The notes under the pieces are model-generated. The model was given only the letters and a program-made list of their open reading frames with translations, did no database searches and was not told the origin of the DNA. A stretch of DNA of 64,000 nucleotides from Streptomyces sp. AC555_RSS877 (GTDB taxonomy: Bacteria; Actinomycetota; Actinomycetes; Streptomycetales; Streptomycetaceae): assembly GCF_019049245.1 (NCBI RefSeq), contig NZ_JAGMUK010000079.1, positions 253,769-317,768 on the forward strand. The letters are read 5' to 3'. The position numbers and the translations under genes are program-made. This document shows, in pieces, positions 16,850 to 25,612 of the stretch (the stretch's first letter is position 1; each line of letters begins with the position of its first letter).

Positions 16850-17076
16850 GTAGGGCCTGCCCGGCGGATCCTCTCGAAGACGCGGGGCTTGGCACGCCCA
16901 TCTGCCGCGTTGTCGTCAGTCGCCGACTCCCCCACGCTCGAACAACCTCGCGCGGGGGGACCCCCATCGCGTCGACTCCTTCCTCCGCCTTGCAGCTGCA
17001 CGCACCAAGCCCCGCTCGCCTGCGCTTATCAGGCATCGCGGCTTTCCCCCGAGCTGATCCGCCGGACAGGCCCTAC
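16850..17076. mobile_element. MITE-like element, 227 bp with 21-bp terminal inverted repeats
   Basis: The ends 16850-16870 and 17056-17076 are inverted copies of each other with a single mismatch in 21 bp (they begin GTAGGGCCTG). A sub-terminal inverted pair (GCGGGGCTTGG near 16882 and CCAAGCCCCGC near 17017) extends the foldback. Inside, around 16925-16970, is a C-run/G-run module also found at 44426-44470. There is no transposase, and no target duplication was convincingly seen. The right end stops nine bases before the RNB gene start, so that gene's promoter may lie in the element. Confidence 0.75.
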
Positions 17077-17085
17077 GCTCGCTGT

Positions 17086-18528
17086 ATGCCCCGCCGCCAC
17101 ATCCGCGTGTCCGGTGCCCCCGAAGCCCCCCTCCGGGCCGCCCTCACCGCACTGCGTTCAGAACTCGGCGTGCCCGAGAGCTTCCCGCCCGAGGTGCTGG
17201 CCGAGGCCGAGCGATCGGCGAAGGCGCCCGCCCTCCCCGCGTACGACGCCACCGACCTTCCCCTGTTCACCATCGACCCGCCCGCCTCCACCGACCTGGA
17301 CCAGGCGATGCACCTGTCCCGGCACGGCACCGGCTACCGCGTCCGGTACGCCATCGCCGATGTCGCCGCCTTCGTCGTGCCCGGCGGGGCCGTGGACACG
17401 GAGGCCCACCGTCGGGTGACCACGCTCTACTTCCCCGACGGGCGGGTCCCCCTGCATCCGCCCGTGCTCAGCGAGGGCGCCGCCAGCCTCCTCCCCGACC
17501 AGGTCCGCCCGGCCGCGCTGTGGACGATCGACCTCGACGCGGACGGCCGTACGCTCGCCGTCGACGTCCGCCGGGCCCTCGTCCGCAGCCGGGCCAAGCT
17601 CGACTACGCGGCCGTACAGAAGCGGATCGACTCCGGCACCGCCGAGGAGCCGCTGGCGCTGCTCAAGGAGATCGGCGAGCGGCGCGAGGCGCTGGAGGCC
17701 GAACGCGGCGGCATCTCACTCAACGTCCCCGAGCAGGAGATCGTCGACCAGGACCACACGTACGAGCTGACATACCGCGCCCCACTCCCCGCCGACGGCT
17801 GGAACGCCCAGATCTCCCTGCTCACCGGGATGGCGGCGGCCGACCTGATGACCGCGAACGGCACGGGCATACTCCGCACCCTCCCTGCCGCCCCCGACGG
17901 CGCGGTCGGCCGCCTCCGCCGTACCGCGCACGCCCTGCACATCGACTGGCCGCACCACGTCTCGTACGCCCACCTGGTCCGCTCCCTGGACCCGCACCGC
18001 CCGCACCACGCGGCCTTCCTCCAGGAGTGCACGACCCTCCTGCGCGGAGCCGGCTACACCCCCTTCCGGGGCGGTGCCCTGCCGGACATCACCACGCACG
18101 CCGCCGTCGCCGCCCCCTACGCCCACTGCACGGCCCCGCTCCGCCGCCTCGTCGACCGCTACGCGTCGGAGATCTGCCTGGCGGCCGTCGCCGGCGACGG
18201 CCCGCCCGAGTGGGTGCTCGCCTCGCTCGACGTACTGCGCAAGGAGATGGCCGACGGCACCCGGCGCGCGGGGGCCGCCGAGCGCGGGTGCGTCGACATC
18301 GTGGAGGCCGCACTGCTCAAGGGCCGGGTGGGGGAGGAGTTCGACGGGTGGGTGGTGGACGTGGAGGAGCGCCAACCCACGGTCGGAACGGTGCAGTTGG
18401 AGGCACCGGCGATCATCGCCCGCATCGAGGGCGAACACCTTCCCCTGGGGGAACGCCTGCGGGTACGCCTCACGCAGGCCGATCCGGAAGCGGACGCCCC
18501 GTCGAAAGTGCTGTTCGCGCCTGCTTGA
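17086..18528 (+). CDS. RNB-domain exoribonuclease (RNase II/R type)
   Basis: A 480-residue hydrolytic 3'-5' exoribonuclease candidate. The RNB signature TIDPPASTDLDQAMHL (residues about 62-77) carries the catalytic Asp cluster. A second conserved stretch, APYAHCTAPLRRLVDRYA, is typical of the C-terminal part of the RNB domain. At 480 residues it lacks the cold-shock domains of full RNase R and is a short actinobacterial form. The ATG at 17086 lies directly after the MITE-like element. The 3' end overlaps the convergent membrane protein gene by 59 bp. Confidence 0.88.
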   Translation: MPRRHIRVSGAPEAPLRAALTALRSELGVPESFPPEVLAEAERSAKAPALPAYDATDLPLFTIDPPASTDLDQAMHLSRHGTGYRVRYAIADVAAFVVPGGAVDTEAHRRVTTLYFPDGRVPLHPPVLSEGAASLLPDQVRPAALWTIDLDADGRTLAVDVRRALVRSRAKLDYAAVQKRIDSGTAEEPLALLKEIGERREALEAERGGISLNVPEQEIVDQDHTYELTYRAPLPADGWNAQISLLTGMAAADLMTANGTGILRTLPAAPDGAVGRLRRTAHALHIDWPHHVSYAHLVRSLDPHRPHHAAFLQECTTLLRGAGYTPFRGGALPDITTHAAVAAPYAHCTAPLRRLVDRYASEICLAAVAGDGPPEWVLASLDVLRKEMADGTRRAGAAERGCVDIVEAALLKGRVGEEFDGWVVDVEERQPTVGTVQLEAPAIIARIEGEHLPLGERLRVRLTQADPEADAPSKVLFAPA

Positions 18529-19084
18529 TCGCGCGTACGAGACCGTCGGCGTCCTCGGCGTGGAAACGCACGAGGTGGATGTCCCGGCGACGGCCGAGGG
18601 ACGTCAAGTGCTGTATGGGCTCGGCGAGTTCGAGAGTGACGGAGGTCTGCGCGCCCACGGCGAGGTCGAGTTGACTGTCGGCACGCTGATGGCTGGCCCG
18701 CAGCTCACGGCGTACGTCCGCGATGGTCTCCAGAGGAACGCGCAGATCCACGTGGACGCCCCGGCGGATCCGCAGCGAACCGGCGTCGAGCACATGCGGC
18801 CGCACCACGTTCGCCGCGTGCAGTCCGACGACGAAGAGAATGGTGTACAGGTCAAGGGCGAGCCACACCCGATGCACGACCGGATAGTCGCGCAGCAGCA
18901 CGGACATCGTGAGCGTCTCGACCACACACACGAACGCGAAGCCGAACATCATCGCGCCCTGCCCGCGCGCGTACCCGAAGGCCCGCCCGCCGTCGCCGGT
19001 GCCGTGGGTCCTCCGGCCCGCCCACAGGACAAGACTCACCAGCATCCTCAGCTCGTGCCGGACGAGCACGCCCACGGTCCTCAT
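18470..19084 (-). CDS. two-helix membrane protein coupled to the MerR gene
   Basis: A 204-residue protein. After a basic N-terminus there are two hydrophobic segments (about residues 45-67 and 73-93), then about 105 soluble residues with a beta-rich pattern (LRIRRGVHVDLRVPLETIAD, TSVTLELAEP). Its ATG overlaps the MerR stop as ATGA, so the two are translationally coupled and it is probably the target of that regulator. The fold of the soluble tail resembles a bPH-like domain; this is a guess. The 3' end lies inside the RNB gene on the other strand. Confidence 0.8.
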   Translation of the reverse strand: MRTVGVLVRHELRMLVSLVLWAGRRTHGTGDGGRAFGYARGQGAMMFGFAFVCVVETLTMSVLLRDYPVVHRVWLALDLYTILFVVGLHAANVVRPHVLDAGSLRIRRGVHVDLRVPLETIADVRRELRASHQRADSQLDLAVGAQTSVTLELAEPIQHLTSLGRRRDIHLVRFHAEDADGLVRAIKQARTALSTGRPLPDRPA

Positions 19085-19833
19085 CGGTCCCTGCCCTCGG
19101 TCAGGATCCGCAGCGTCCGGCGGATCGCCTCGGCCTGGGCGGGAGCGAAGTCCGCGTAAAGGGCCCGAAGAAAACTGTCGTCGTGATCGATGTCGGCCTC
19201 CGGCAGCAACTCGGCGGGCAGGCAGTCGACGAGGGCACGGGCGGCCTCGTCCACGCGGGGGTCGGACGGGTCGGCGTCGGCGAGCGCGTCGAGCAGCGCG
19301 TAGGCGGCACGGGCCCGTTCCACGCCCCCAGGGGTGGTGAAGGTACTGCCCAGCAGGCCGATCAGCTGCTCCCGGGCCTCCGGTGTCGCCGAGGTGTCGA
19401 TGAGAGCGAGGATCTCGCGGTCCTTGGCCGCCATGGGCGAGTCGGAGACGTCCCCCACCTCGCTGAGCAGCGCCGCGAGCTCCGGCGAGACCGGCCCCTC
19501 GGCAGGCAGCGAACCCTGCTCGACGAGCCCGCGCAGCCGGGCACGCTGCTCCCGGATCGCCGCCTCCTGCCGGGCCAGATCCTCGTCGAGCTCGGTGAGA
19601 ACCTCGACGAGATCCTTCCCGGCATCCTCGGCGAGCACGTCCCGCACCTCCGCGAGCCCCAGCCCGAGCTCGGTGAGCCGCCGGATCCGGGCGAGCACGA
19701 CGGCATGCCGCAGCGTGTAGTCCCGATAGCCGTTGCCGAGCCGCTGGGGCTCGGGCAACAGGCCGAGATGGTGGTAGTGCCGAACGGCCCGGGTCGTGAC
19801 CCCGACCGCGGCGGCAAGTTCTCCGATCCGCAT
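19081..19833 (-). CDS. MerR family transcriptional regulator
   Basis: A 250-residue regulator. The N-terminal winged helix is MRIGELAAAVGVTTRAVRHY, followed by the wing and the helical hairpin (LARIRRLTELGLGLAEVRDVL), a dimerisation coiled coil near residues 75-105 and an all-helical C-terminal domain of about 140 residues. No metal-binding Cys pair is seen, so a small organic or physical signal is more likely. A dyad between its own -35 and -10 elements suggests autoregulation and an essentially leaderless mRNA. Confidence 0.9.
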   Translation of the reverse strand: MRIGELAAAVGVTTRAVRHYHHLGLLPEPQRLGNGYRDYTLRHAVVLARIRRLTELGLGLAEVRDVLAEDAGKDLVEVLTELDEDLARQEAAIREQRARLRGLVEQGSLPAEGPVSPELAALLSEVGDVSDSPMAAKDREILALIDTSATPEAREQLIGLLGSTFTTPGGVERARAAYALLDALADADPSDPRVDEAARALVDCLPAELLPEADIDHDDSFLRALYADFAPAQAEAIRRTLRILTEGRDR

Positions 19834-19839
19834 GGGACC

Positions 19840-19870
19840 AGTACAAACGCTGACGCTGCGGCAGGGTCAA
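19840..19870 (-). promoter_or_regulatory. MerR-type promoter with dyad operator
   Basis: On the minus strand TTGACC (19870-19865) and TGTACT (about 19845-19840) are 19 bp apart, the stretched spacing MerR activators need. Between them lies the dyad TGACGCTG-CGG-CAGGGTCA (19851-19869, one mismatch). The ATG at 19833 begins six bases after the -10, so the transcript should start at or next to the start codon. Confidence 0.6.
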
Positions 19871-19945
19871 GGACGCGGGCCGGCGCCTTCTCGTACAGGT
19901 GATCTTCCGCAGTTCCTTCCGGTGAGCGACTGGCTTCGGCATTGC

Positions 19946-20521
19946 ATGGAAGCCATGCCACTGGACCCGATCACACAGAAGCTCCTGCTGGACTGGTTCG
20001 CCGACCTGGACACTCCAGCGGGCCTTCGAGCGGAACTCATCGAGGGGGAGCTCGTCGTGACCCTGGTGCCGGACGGGCACCACGAGCACTGCATCAGCCG
20101 GACCGCGCGCCAGGTGTATCGGCGGTCCCCAGCGGAGATGGAGTTCTCGGCGAACAAGGGTCTGCTGCTGCCGAGCGCGGACGGCTGCCCGAAGGACCAC
20201 ATGATCCCGGACGGCACCTTCGCCTCGAAGGAGCTGCAGCTGTACCGAGGAGCCGATACCTGGATGCCTGGTGAAGGGGTCGCCTTGGTGCTGGAGGTGA
20301 CGTCCGCGAAACCCCAGACCGACCGCGAGACCAAACGCCGCTGCTACGCCCGCGGCGGCATCCCCCTCTACCTGCTGGTCGACCGCGAGGCCTCGTGGAC
20401 CACGCTGTTCAGCGACCCGGCGTCGGGCGACTACCGGGAGATCCACGCCGCCGCATTCGGCAAGCCGCTAACCCTCCCAGACCCCTTCGCCTTCGACCTG
20501 GACACGTCGGACTTTCTCTGA
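19946..20521 (+). CDS. Uma2 family endonuclease-like protein (DUF820)
   Basis: About 191 residues, the usual family size. The restriction-endonuclease-like core is visible: AELIEGELVV near the N-terminus, MIPDGTF as the active-site Asp region, and LVLEVTSAKPQTDRETKRR with the Glu and Lys, then GIPLYLLVDRE. Uma2 proteins are abundant in Streptomyces and cyanobacteria, but their cellular role is not known. ATG codons at 19946 and 19955 are both possible; the ribosome site is weak. Confidence 0.85.
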   Translation: MEAMPLDPITQKLLLDWFADLDTPAGLRAELIEGELVVTLVPDGHHEHCISRTARQVYRRSPAEMEFSANKGLLLPSADGCPKDHMIPDGTFASKELQLYRGADTWMPGEGVALVLEVTSAKPQTDRETKRRCYARGGIPLYLLVDREASWTTLFSDPASGDYREIHAAAFGKPLTLPDPFAFDLDTSDFL

Positions 20522-20567
20522 GCCCTCCGGCGTTCCACCCACAAGGACGACGACCAGGGGGCGGCGC

Positions 20568-21389
20568 ATGGAGCAGGCACGGTGGACCAGGGCACGCCTA
20601 GGCAGCTGCGGTCCCCCGCTCGACCTGCTCACCGCCCGCTTCGACCGACACACCTACGCCGCGCACACGCACGAGCAGTTCAGCATCGGCATCTGCGTCG
20701 ACGGCTCCGAGGTCATCGACTACCGGGGCGACCACCTCCGCCCCGGCCCGGGCTCCATCGTCGTACTGGCCCCCGGAGAAATGCACACGGGCCGCCCCGC
20801 AGCGTCCGACGGCTACGCCTACCGAGCCCTGTACCCCGACCCCTCCCTCCTCACCGAAGGCACCCTCGGCGACGGCCTCCCGCACTTCCCCGAGCCCCTC
20901 CTCGACGACCCCGAACTAGCGACCGCCCTCCGCCGCGCCCACACCGAACTCAGCGCCTGCCCCGACCCGCTGGAGACCGAGTCCCGCCTCCCATGGCTCC
21001 TCACGGCGCTGGCCCGCCGCCACTCCACGGCCCGCGCGACGAGCGACACGGTCCCCGGCGCCACCCACATCGCCCACGCCGTACGCGACCGCCTGGCCGA
21101 CGAGCTCCTGGAGCCCCCCTCCCTCGCCGAACTCGCCGCCGTCTTGGGCCTGTCCCGCTACCAACTCCTCCGAGCCTTCCGTACGACGATGGGGATACCC
21201 CCGTACGCGTGGCTGGCGCAGCACCGGGTGCACCGGGCCCGCGGGCTACTGGAGTCCGGGCTGAAGCCGGCCGAGGTCGCGGGCCTGGTGGGCTTCGCCG
21301 ACCAGGCGCACCTGACCCGCTGGTTCCGGCGGGTCCTCGGGGTAACCCCGGCGGCGTACCGCAACAGCGTTCAAGACGGCCGCCGCTGA
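20568..21389 (+). CDS. AraC family transcriptional regulator
   Basis: A 273-residue regulator. The N-terminal cupin-like sensor carries HTHEQFSIGICVDGSEVIDY and PGSIVVLAPGEMHTG. The C-terminal double helix-turn-helix (about residues 170-268) includes LSRYQLLRAFRTTMGIPPYAW and the second-helix signature FADQAHLTRWFRRVLGVTPA. It is followed after 18 bp by an EamA exporter gene on the same strand, a common pairing in which the regulator controls the exporter. Confidence 0.9.
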   Translation: MEQARWTRARLGSCGPPLDLLTARFDRHTYAAHTHEQFSIGICVDGSEVIDYRGDHLRPGPGSIVVLAPGEMHTGRPAASDGYAYRALYPDPSLLTEGTLGDGLPHFPEPLLDDPELATALRRAHTELSACPDPLETESRLPWLLTALARRHSTARATSDTVPGATHIAHAVRDRLADELLEPPSLAELAAVLGLSRYQLLRAFRTTMGIPPYAWLAQHRVHRARGLLESGLKPAEVAGLVGFADQAHLTRWFRRVLGVTPAAYRNSVQDGRR

Positions 21390-21407
21390 CGCGGCGAACA
21401 TGGCCGC

Positions 21408-22376
21408 ATGACTGCACGCGGCTGGTTTCTGTTCTCCCTGATGGGAGTGGTCTGGGGCATCCCCTACCTGCTGATCAAGGTGGCGGTGGATGCCCCACTG
21501 TCCCCGTCCATGGTGGTGTTCACCCGCTGTGCGCTCGGCGCGGCCCTGCTCCTGCCCTTCGCCCTACGCCAGGGCGGCCTGCCCGCCACCGTACGGACCC
21601 ACTGGCGCCCGATGCTGGCCTTCGCATGCATCGAGATCATCGGCCCCTGGTGGACCCTGACCGACGCCGAACGCCACCTGTCCAGCTCCACGGCAGGCCT
21701 CCTCATCGCCGGCGTCCCGATCGTAGGAGTGGCGTTGGCCCGCTTCTTCGGCGACACGGAGAGGCTGGGGGCGAGGCGCGTCGTCGGGCTCGGCCTGGGC
21801 CTGGCTGGCGTAGGAGTCCTCACAGTCCCGCACCTGACCGGCGGCGACGCCCGCTCCCTCGCGGAGGTCCTGGTGACGGTGGTCGGCTACGCAGCGGCCC
21901 CCTTGATCGCGGCCCGCCACCTGAAGAACGTCCCGACCCTCCAGCTCATCGCCCCCTGCCTGGCCCTCGCGGCCCTGGTCTACGCCCCCGCGGCGGCCCT
22001 GACCCGGCCCGCCGAGCTGCCCTCCAACGAGGTCCTGGCCGCACTGGCGGCACTGGGCGTCATCTGCACGGCGGTCGCCTTCGTGGCCTTCCTGGAACTG
22101 ATCAAGGAGGTCGGCCCGACCAGGGCGACGGTGTTCACGTACGTCAACCCGGCGGTGGCGGTGGCAGCGGGCGCGATCTTCCTGGACGAACCGCTGACGG
22201 CGGGCGTCGTGGCGGCGTTCACGCTGATCCTGGCGGGCTCGGTACTGGCGACGGCGTCTGGCCCGGGCTCGGCCACCGGCCCGGTGCTAGGTCACCCAGG
22301 TCGACGCGGCCTCTCACAGCGGCTACGCCGAGGGCATGACCCCCGACCGGACCGAGGCGAGGCCCGCGCCCGGTAA
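21408..22376 (+). CDS. EamA/DMT family transporter
   Basis: A 322-residue inner-membrane protein with about ten hydrophobic segments in two EamA halves (first half about 5-140, second about 150-285, ending TAGVVAAFTLILAGSVLATA). Such proteins export metabolites or amino acids. The last 37 residues after the final helix are Arg-rich and run to within 12 bp of rnpB, overlapping its promoter, so the tail may be non-conserved. It probably belongs with the AraC gene upstream. Confidence 0.88.
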   Translation: MTARGWFLFSLMGVVWGIPYLLIKVAVDAPLSPSMVVFTRCALGAALLLPFALRQGGLPATVRTHWRPMLAFACIEIIGPWWTLTDAERHLSSSTAGLLIAGVPIVGVALARFFGDTERLGARRVVGLGLGLAGVGVLTVPHLTGGDARSLAEVLVTVVGYAAAPLIAARHLKNVPTLQLIAPCLALAALVYAPAAALTRPAELPSNEVLAALAALGVICTAVAFVAFLELIKEVGPTRATVFTYVNPAVAVAAGAIFLDEPLTAGVVAAFTLILAGSVLATASGPGSATGPVLGHPGRRGLSQRLRRGHDPRPDRGEARAR

Positions 22377-22388
22377 CATGGTCGACAC

Positions 22389-22800
22389 GGCAGACGAGCC
22401 GGGCGGACGGCCGCGTGAAGACCCTCAGGGGAATTCCCGAGGAACGTCCGGGCTCCACAGGGCAGGGTGATGGCTAACGGCCACCCGGGGTGACCCGCGG
22501 GAAAGTGCCACAGAAAAGAAACCGCCCAGCGCCTAGGTGCTGGGTAAGGGTGAAACGGTGGTGTAAGAGACCACCAGTGCCCAGGGCGACCTGGGCAGCT
22601 AGGTAAACCCCACCCGGAGCAAGGTCAAAAGGAGCGCCGTAAAACGCGCTCTGCGCGGACGTTCGAGGGCTGCCCGCCCGAGTCCGCGGGTAGACCGCAC
22701 GAGGCCGGCGGCAACGCCGGCCCTAGATGGATGGCCGTCTCCCCGGCCGCCGCGAGGCGACCGGGCGACAGAACCCGGCGTACAGCCCGACTCGTCTGCC
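22389..22800 (+). ncRNA. rnpB: RNase P RNA, actinobacterial type A
   Basis: The ends GGCAGACGAG (22389-22398) and CTCGTCTGCC (22791-22800) are exact complements and form helix P1. The conserved core is present: GAGGAACGTCCGGGCTCC near 22439, GGGAAAGTGCCACAGAAA near 22499 and ACAGAACCCGGCGTACAG near 22769. The RNA is the catalytic subunit that matures tRNA 5' ends. TAACAT at 22374-22379 is a likely -10 box, giving a start at about 22386-22389 inside the end of the EamA frame. Confidence 0.95.
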
Positions 22801-23441
22801 GCTACGGCTCTGGCTTGGCCTTATGGCCTAGTCGGGGCCCTTGGCCGTGTCCCTGGTGGGTGCGTGGCGGTGGTTTGCTGAGTGAGGTCACCAAGCTCGC
22901 AGAGGGGACTGGCGGGGAGGCGAGGCTTCGACCTAGATGCGTGGAAGCGACGGTCGGCGACGCTGGTAGAGCGTCGGTGCTGCCAGCACACCGTGGTTGA
23001 CGGAGGCTCAGTTCAACCGACTGATCCAGTCGCTCGCCGAGGACGGCATGTCGTTTGAGGACATTCTCGAAGAATTCGATGACCAATTGGGTGCCGAAGG
23101 GCGAGCACTGGCCAGGTCCGCGACCCGCCGCGGAAGGCTGGCGCTGATGCGTCGACCCCACCCTCCTCAGATCGGAACGCAAGAAGCGTTCCGCATGTGC
23201 ATCAGCACGAAGATCAGCTTGCCGATGCGGACTCTGCTCAGCAGTTATGAGCTAAGAGTTGTGATCGCTGCCGGTGCGTATGAGCAGGCGTGCCGCACTT
23301 CCACTCTTCACCACCTGCAGCCTGCTGTGTTCACTCCCCGCAATCATGGCCCCGTAAGCTTCCGTCGCGTCGGGCGGTGTGTGGTCCTGCCGGTAAAGCA
23401 CGACGTTGGGGCCAGGCTGACGACCTCTCGCGCACACCGAA
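22801..23441. other. gene-poor junction after rnpB with a possible gene remnant
   Basis: The sequence is lower in GC and poorer in codon bias than its surroundings. Two small perfect hairpins (GACGCT-N5-AGCGTC at 22958-22974, then GTGCT-N3-AGCAC at 22977-22989) could end rnpB read-through. A TTG at 22997 opens a frame with an acidic helical N-terminus (QFNRLIQSLAEDGMSFEDIL), but it then degrades into Arg/Pro-rich sequence and runs into the DUF2075 gene antisense, so it is at best a truncated gene. No tRNA is present. Confidence 0.4.
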
Positions 23442-25334
23442 CTACACGGGTTCCGGCACCTCGGCTCGCGATGCCGGATGAATCAGCGACCGCAGTTTCT
23501 CGCGAGTCTCCGCGTCCGTCGAGTAGAGGATCGTCCCGACCATTCCCCGCGTCAGCAGCACCTTGTACGTGTTGCGGATGAGGCGGTCGACGTCGTCGTC
23601 CGGCGTCGCCTTGGTGAACGACGGGTCCTTTGAGGCTGAGCGGTCGACCACCCAGCAGTCCGTTCGCCAGACCAGGTCGGGGCCGATGATCACGCCGGAC
23701 CAGTCGTACTCGAAGCCCTGCGCCGTGTAGACGCACCCGACTTGGCCGAAGCCGGCCGGGTCGGTGGCCCAGAGGGGGGCGGGTGGTGCGCCGAGGGCGG
23801 AGCGGTCGCCGTAGAGGTTCCAGGGGCGGGACCATTGGCCGATCACGACGTCTTCGGGGAGTGTCGTCATGTCTGGCGTGATCTTCGTGGTCCATTTCCA
23901 GCAGTAGCCGGCCGACATGCGGGCGCCGTAGCCCTCCTCCCGGCGTGCAACGAGGAAGTCCTCCAGTTCCTGCGGGGTCTCGGCGGTCAGTAGTTGCAGC
24001 TTGCCGTCGGGCTCCCATTGGCTGGGCGTGCCGCCGTCCAGGCCGAGCAGGTCGATGACCCACTTCTCGTACGCGTCGCTGCCGCCGCACCGGAACTGGC
24101 CGTCCAGTTCCACCACCGTGCAGTCGAGACCCTGCTCGGCGGCGGCCCGTTCGATCTCCTGCCGGGTCCCCATCTCGCCGGGGCGCACCACCTGGTGCTG
24201 GTCGAGCAAGAACACGGGGACCCGGGCCGCGTCGATCAGTTCCGCCACCTGGGGGCGTCCGGTGCGGAGCGCCGCCTTGGTGTAGCGGTTGGCGGACGTT
24301 TTCCGCAGGCGGTGGGCCTCGTCGCAGATCAGGACGTCGAGGTCGTTGGGCTCGGCGTCCATGAAGCTGTTGAAGTACATGAACAACTGCTGCACTTCAC
24401 GTTTCTTGTGCCCCGCGACCCTGCGCATCGTCTTGGTGAACGACGCCGACCCTGTCGCGTGCAGCGCTGGTACTCCGCGGCGGTACAGCTCGCCCAGGAC
24501 CGACAGAGCGATCACGCTCTTGCCGGATCCGGGACCGCCGGTCACCACGATCACCTGCTTGTGGTTGCCGCGCTTGGCCTTGCGGACCGCGGACATCACC
24601 TTCTCGTACGCGACCTTCTGCTCGGCGATGAGCACGAACTGTTCCCGGTCGCGGATCTCGGCTGCCGCGACGGACATCAGCTGCTTCGACGGCCGAACCT
24701 TGGCGTCGAGCAGTACGTCGGCCACGTGTGCGCCCGGCTTCGCGGCGAGCCGCGAGCGCAGGAAGTCGAGGAAGGCGCCGCGCTGTTCCCCGGTGTACAT
24801 CCGACCGTACTGGTTCTCCTCGACGGTCCTGAGCCCCGCGATCTGGAACTCGGTCGCGTTGTGCAGGAACGCCACGCCGGCCAGTGAGTTGGGCATTCGT
24901 TCCAACGCACCGTTGAACGACTGTAGATACTCGCAGTAGCCGCGTACCTGCTCGATCGGGTTGAGGACGGGCTGCGGGTACGCGTCGATCCGGCACAGCA
25001 GCGGCTCGTCCTCCTCCGGGTAGGCCGCGCTCCACTGCTTGAGTTCGACGACTACGTACGACGGCTCGCCTGTGGTCGGGTGCACGCCGGCGAGCAGGGC
25101 GTCCGCGCGCTTGCTGGTGAGGGGCAGGCTGTACTCGACGAGGACCTCCACGTCGTCGAGCCCCGCCTCGAGGAGCGCGTTGACGAGAGCGGGGAGGCTG
25201 CGCTCCCAGGACCGCACCTCGGCCTGCGCGGGGCGCCGGCCGTGCTGGTGACGGAAGTTCTCGGTCAGATGCAGCGACAGCGACCCTTCGAGGATGCGGG
25301 CGGCGACGGACGCCGCGGACTCACGGAACAGCAA
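23442..25334 (-). CDS. PD-(D/E)XK-like nuclease fused to DUF2075 helicase-like ATPase
   Basis: About 630 residues. Residues 1-110 contain a nuclease-like pattern, Asp78 in KRADALLAG and Glu97-Leu-Lys99 in VVVELKQW, which fits the PD-(D/E)XK core. The DUF2075 (Schlafen group 3-like) ATPase follows, with Walker A GGPGSGKS at 266-273, Walker B LDVLICDEAHRLRK, a sensor-like FLLDQHQVVRPGE, and late helicase-type motifs VYTAQGFEYDWSGVIIG and YKVLLTRG. The start is uncertain: TTG at 25334 matches the usual family N-terminus LFRESA and has GGGGGCG upstream; ATG at 25382 is the alternative. It is a single gene beside a gene-poor junction. It may act in nucleic-acid processing or phage defence; this is inference. 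Confidence 0.85.
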   Translation of the reverse strand: MLFRESAASVAARILEGSLSLHLTENFRHQHGRRPAQAEVRSWERSLPALVNALLEAGLDDVEVLVEYSLPLTSKRADALLAGVHPTTGEPSYVVVELKQWSAAYPEEDEPLLCRIDAYPQPVLNPIEQVRGYCEYLQSFNGALERMPNSLAGVAFLHNATEFQIAGLRTVEENQYGRMYTGEQRGAFLDFLRSRLAAKPGAHVADVLLDAKVRPSKQLMSVAAAEIRDREQFVLIAEQKVAYEKVMSAVRKAKRGNHKQVIVVTGGPGSGKSVIALSVLGELYRRGVPALHATGSASFTKTMRRVAGHKKREVQQLFMYFNSFMDAEPNDLDVLICDEAHRLRKTSANRYTKAALRTGRPQVAELIDAARVPVFLLDQHQVVRPGEMGTRQEIERAAAEQGLDCTVVELDGQFRCGGSDAYEKWVIDLLGLDGGTPSQWEPDGKLQLLTAETPQELEDFLVARREEGYGARMSAGYCWKWTTKITPDMTTLPEDVVIGQWSRPWNLYGDRSALGAPPAPLWATDPAGFGQVGCVYTAQGFEYDWSGVIIGPDLVWRTDCWVVDRSASKDPSFTKATPDDDVDRLIRNTYKVLLTRGMVGTILYSTDAETREKLRSLIHPASRAEVPEPV

Positions 25335-25612
25335 GAAAACGCCCCCATGCAGCACGAAGAAGACTCGTGCGGGTGGGGGCATGTCCTTCGAGGTCCGCCG
25401 GGTAGGCGGATCAGGAAGCCCGTCGGGCCGCTGAGATGTTGCTCGCCATCCTAGGTGAGCGTGTCGATCACGTGGAGGGGACGGTGGAGGGTTCGGTGAG
25501 GTGGAGTCTCGCTTGCCGAGCGCCGCGCGCAGCCAGTCCAGCGACTGGGATCCGGCGGTTGGCGAGATAGCACAGTGCACCGCTGCGCTGTATGAAGCGT
25601 TGGTCGCCTCTC

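Noticed and set aside
22950..23030. tRNA-like look of GGTAGAGCG followed by a hairpin and GTTCAACC
   Set aside because: No 7-bp acceptor stem, no anticodon loop of the right size and no proper T arm; the segments form two simple hairpins.
22997..23581. A 194-codon gene after rnpB
   Set aside because: Only the first 35 codons look protein-like; the rest is low in coding character and antisense to the DUF2075 gene end.
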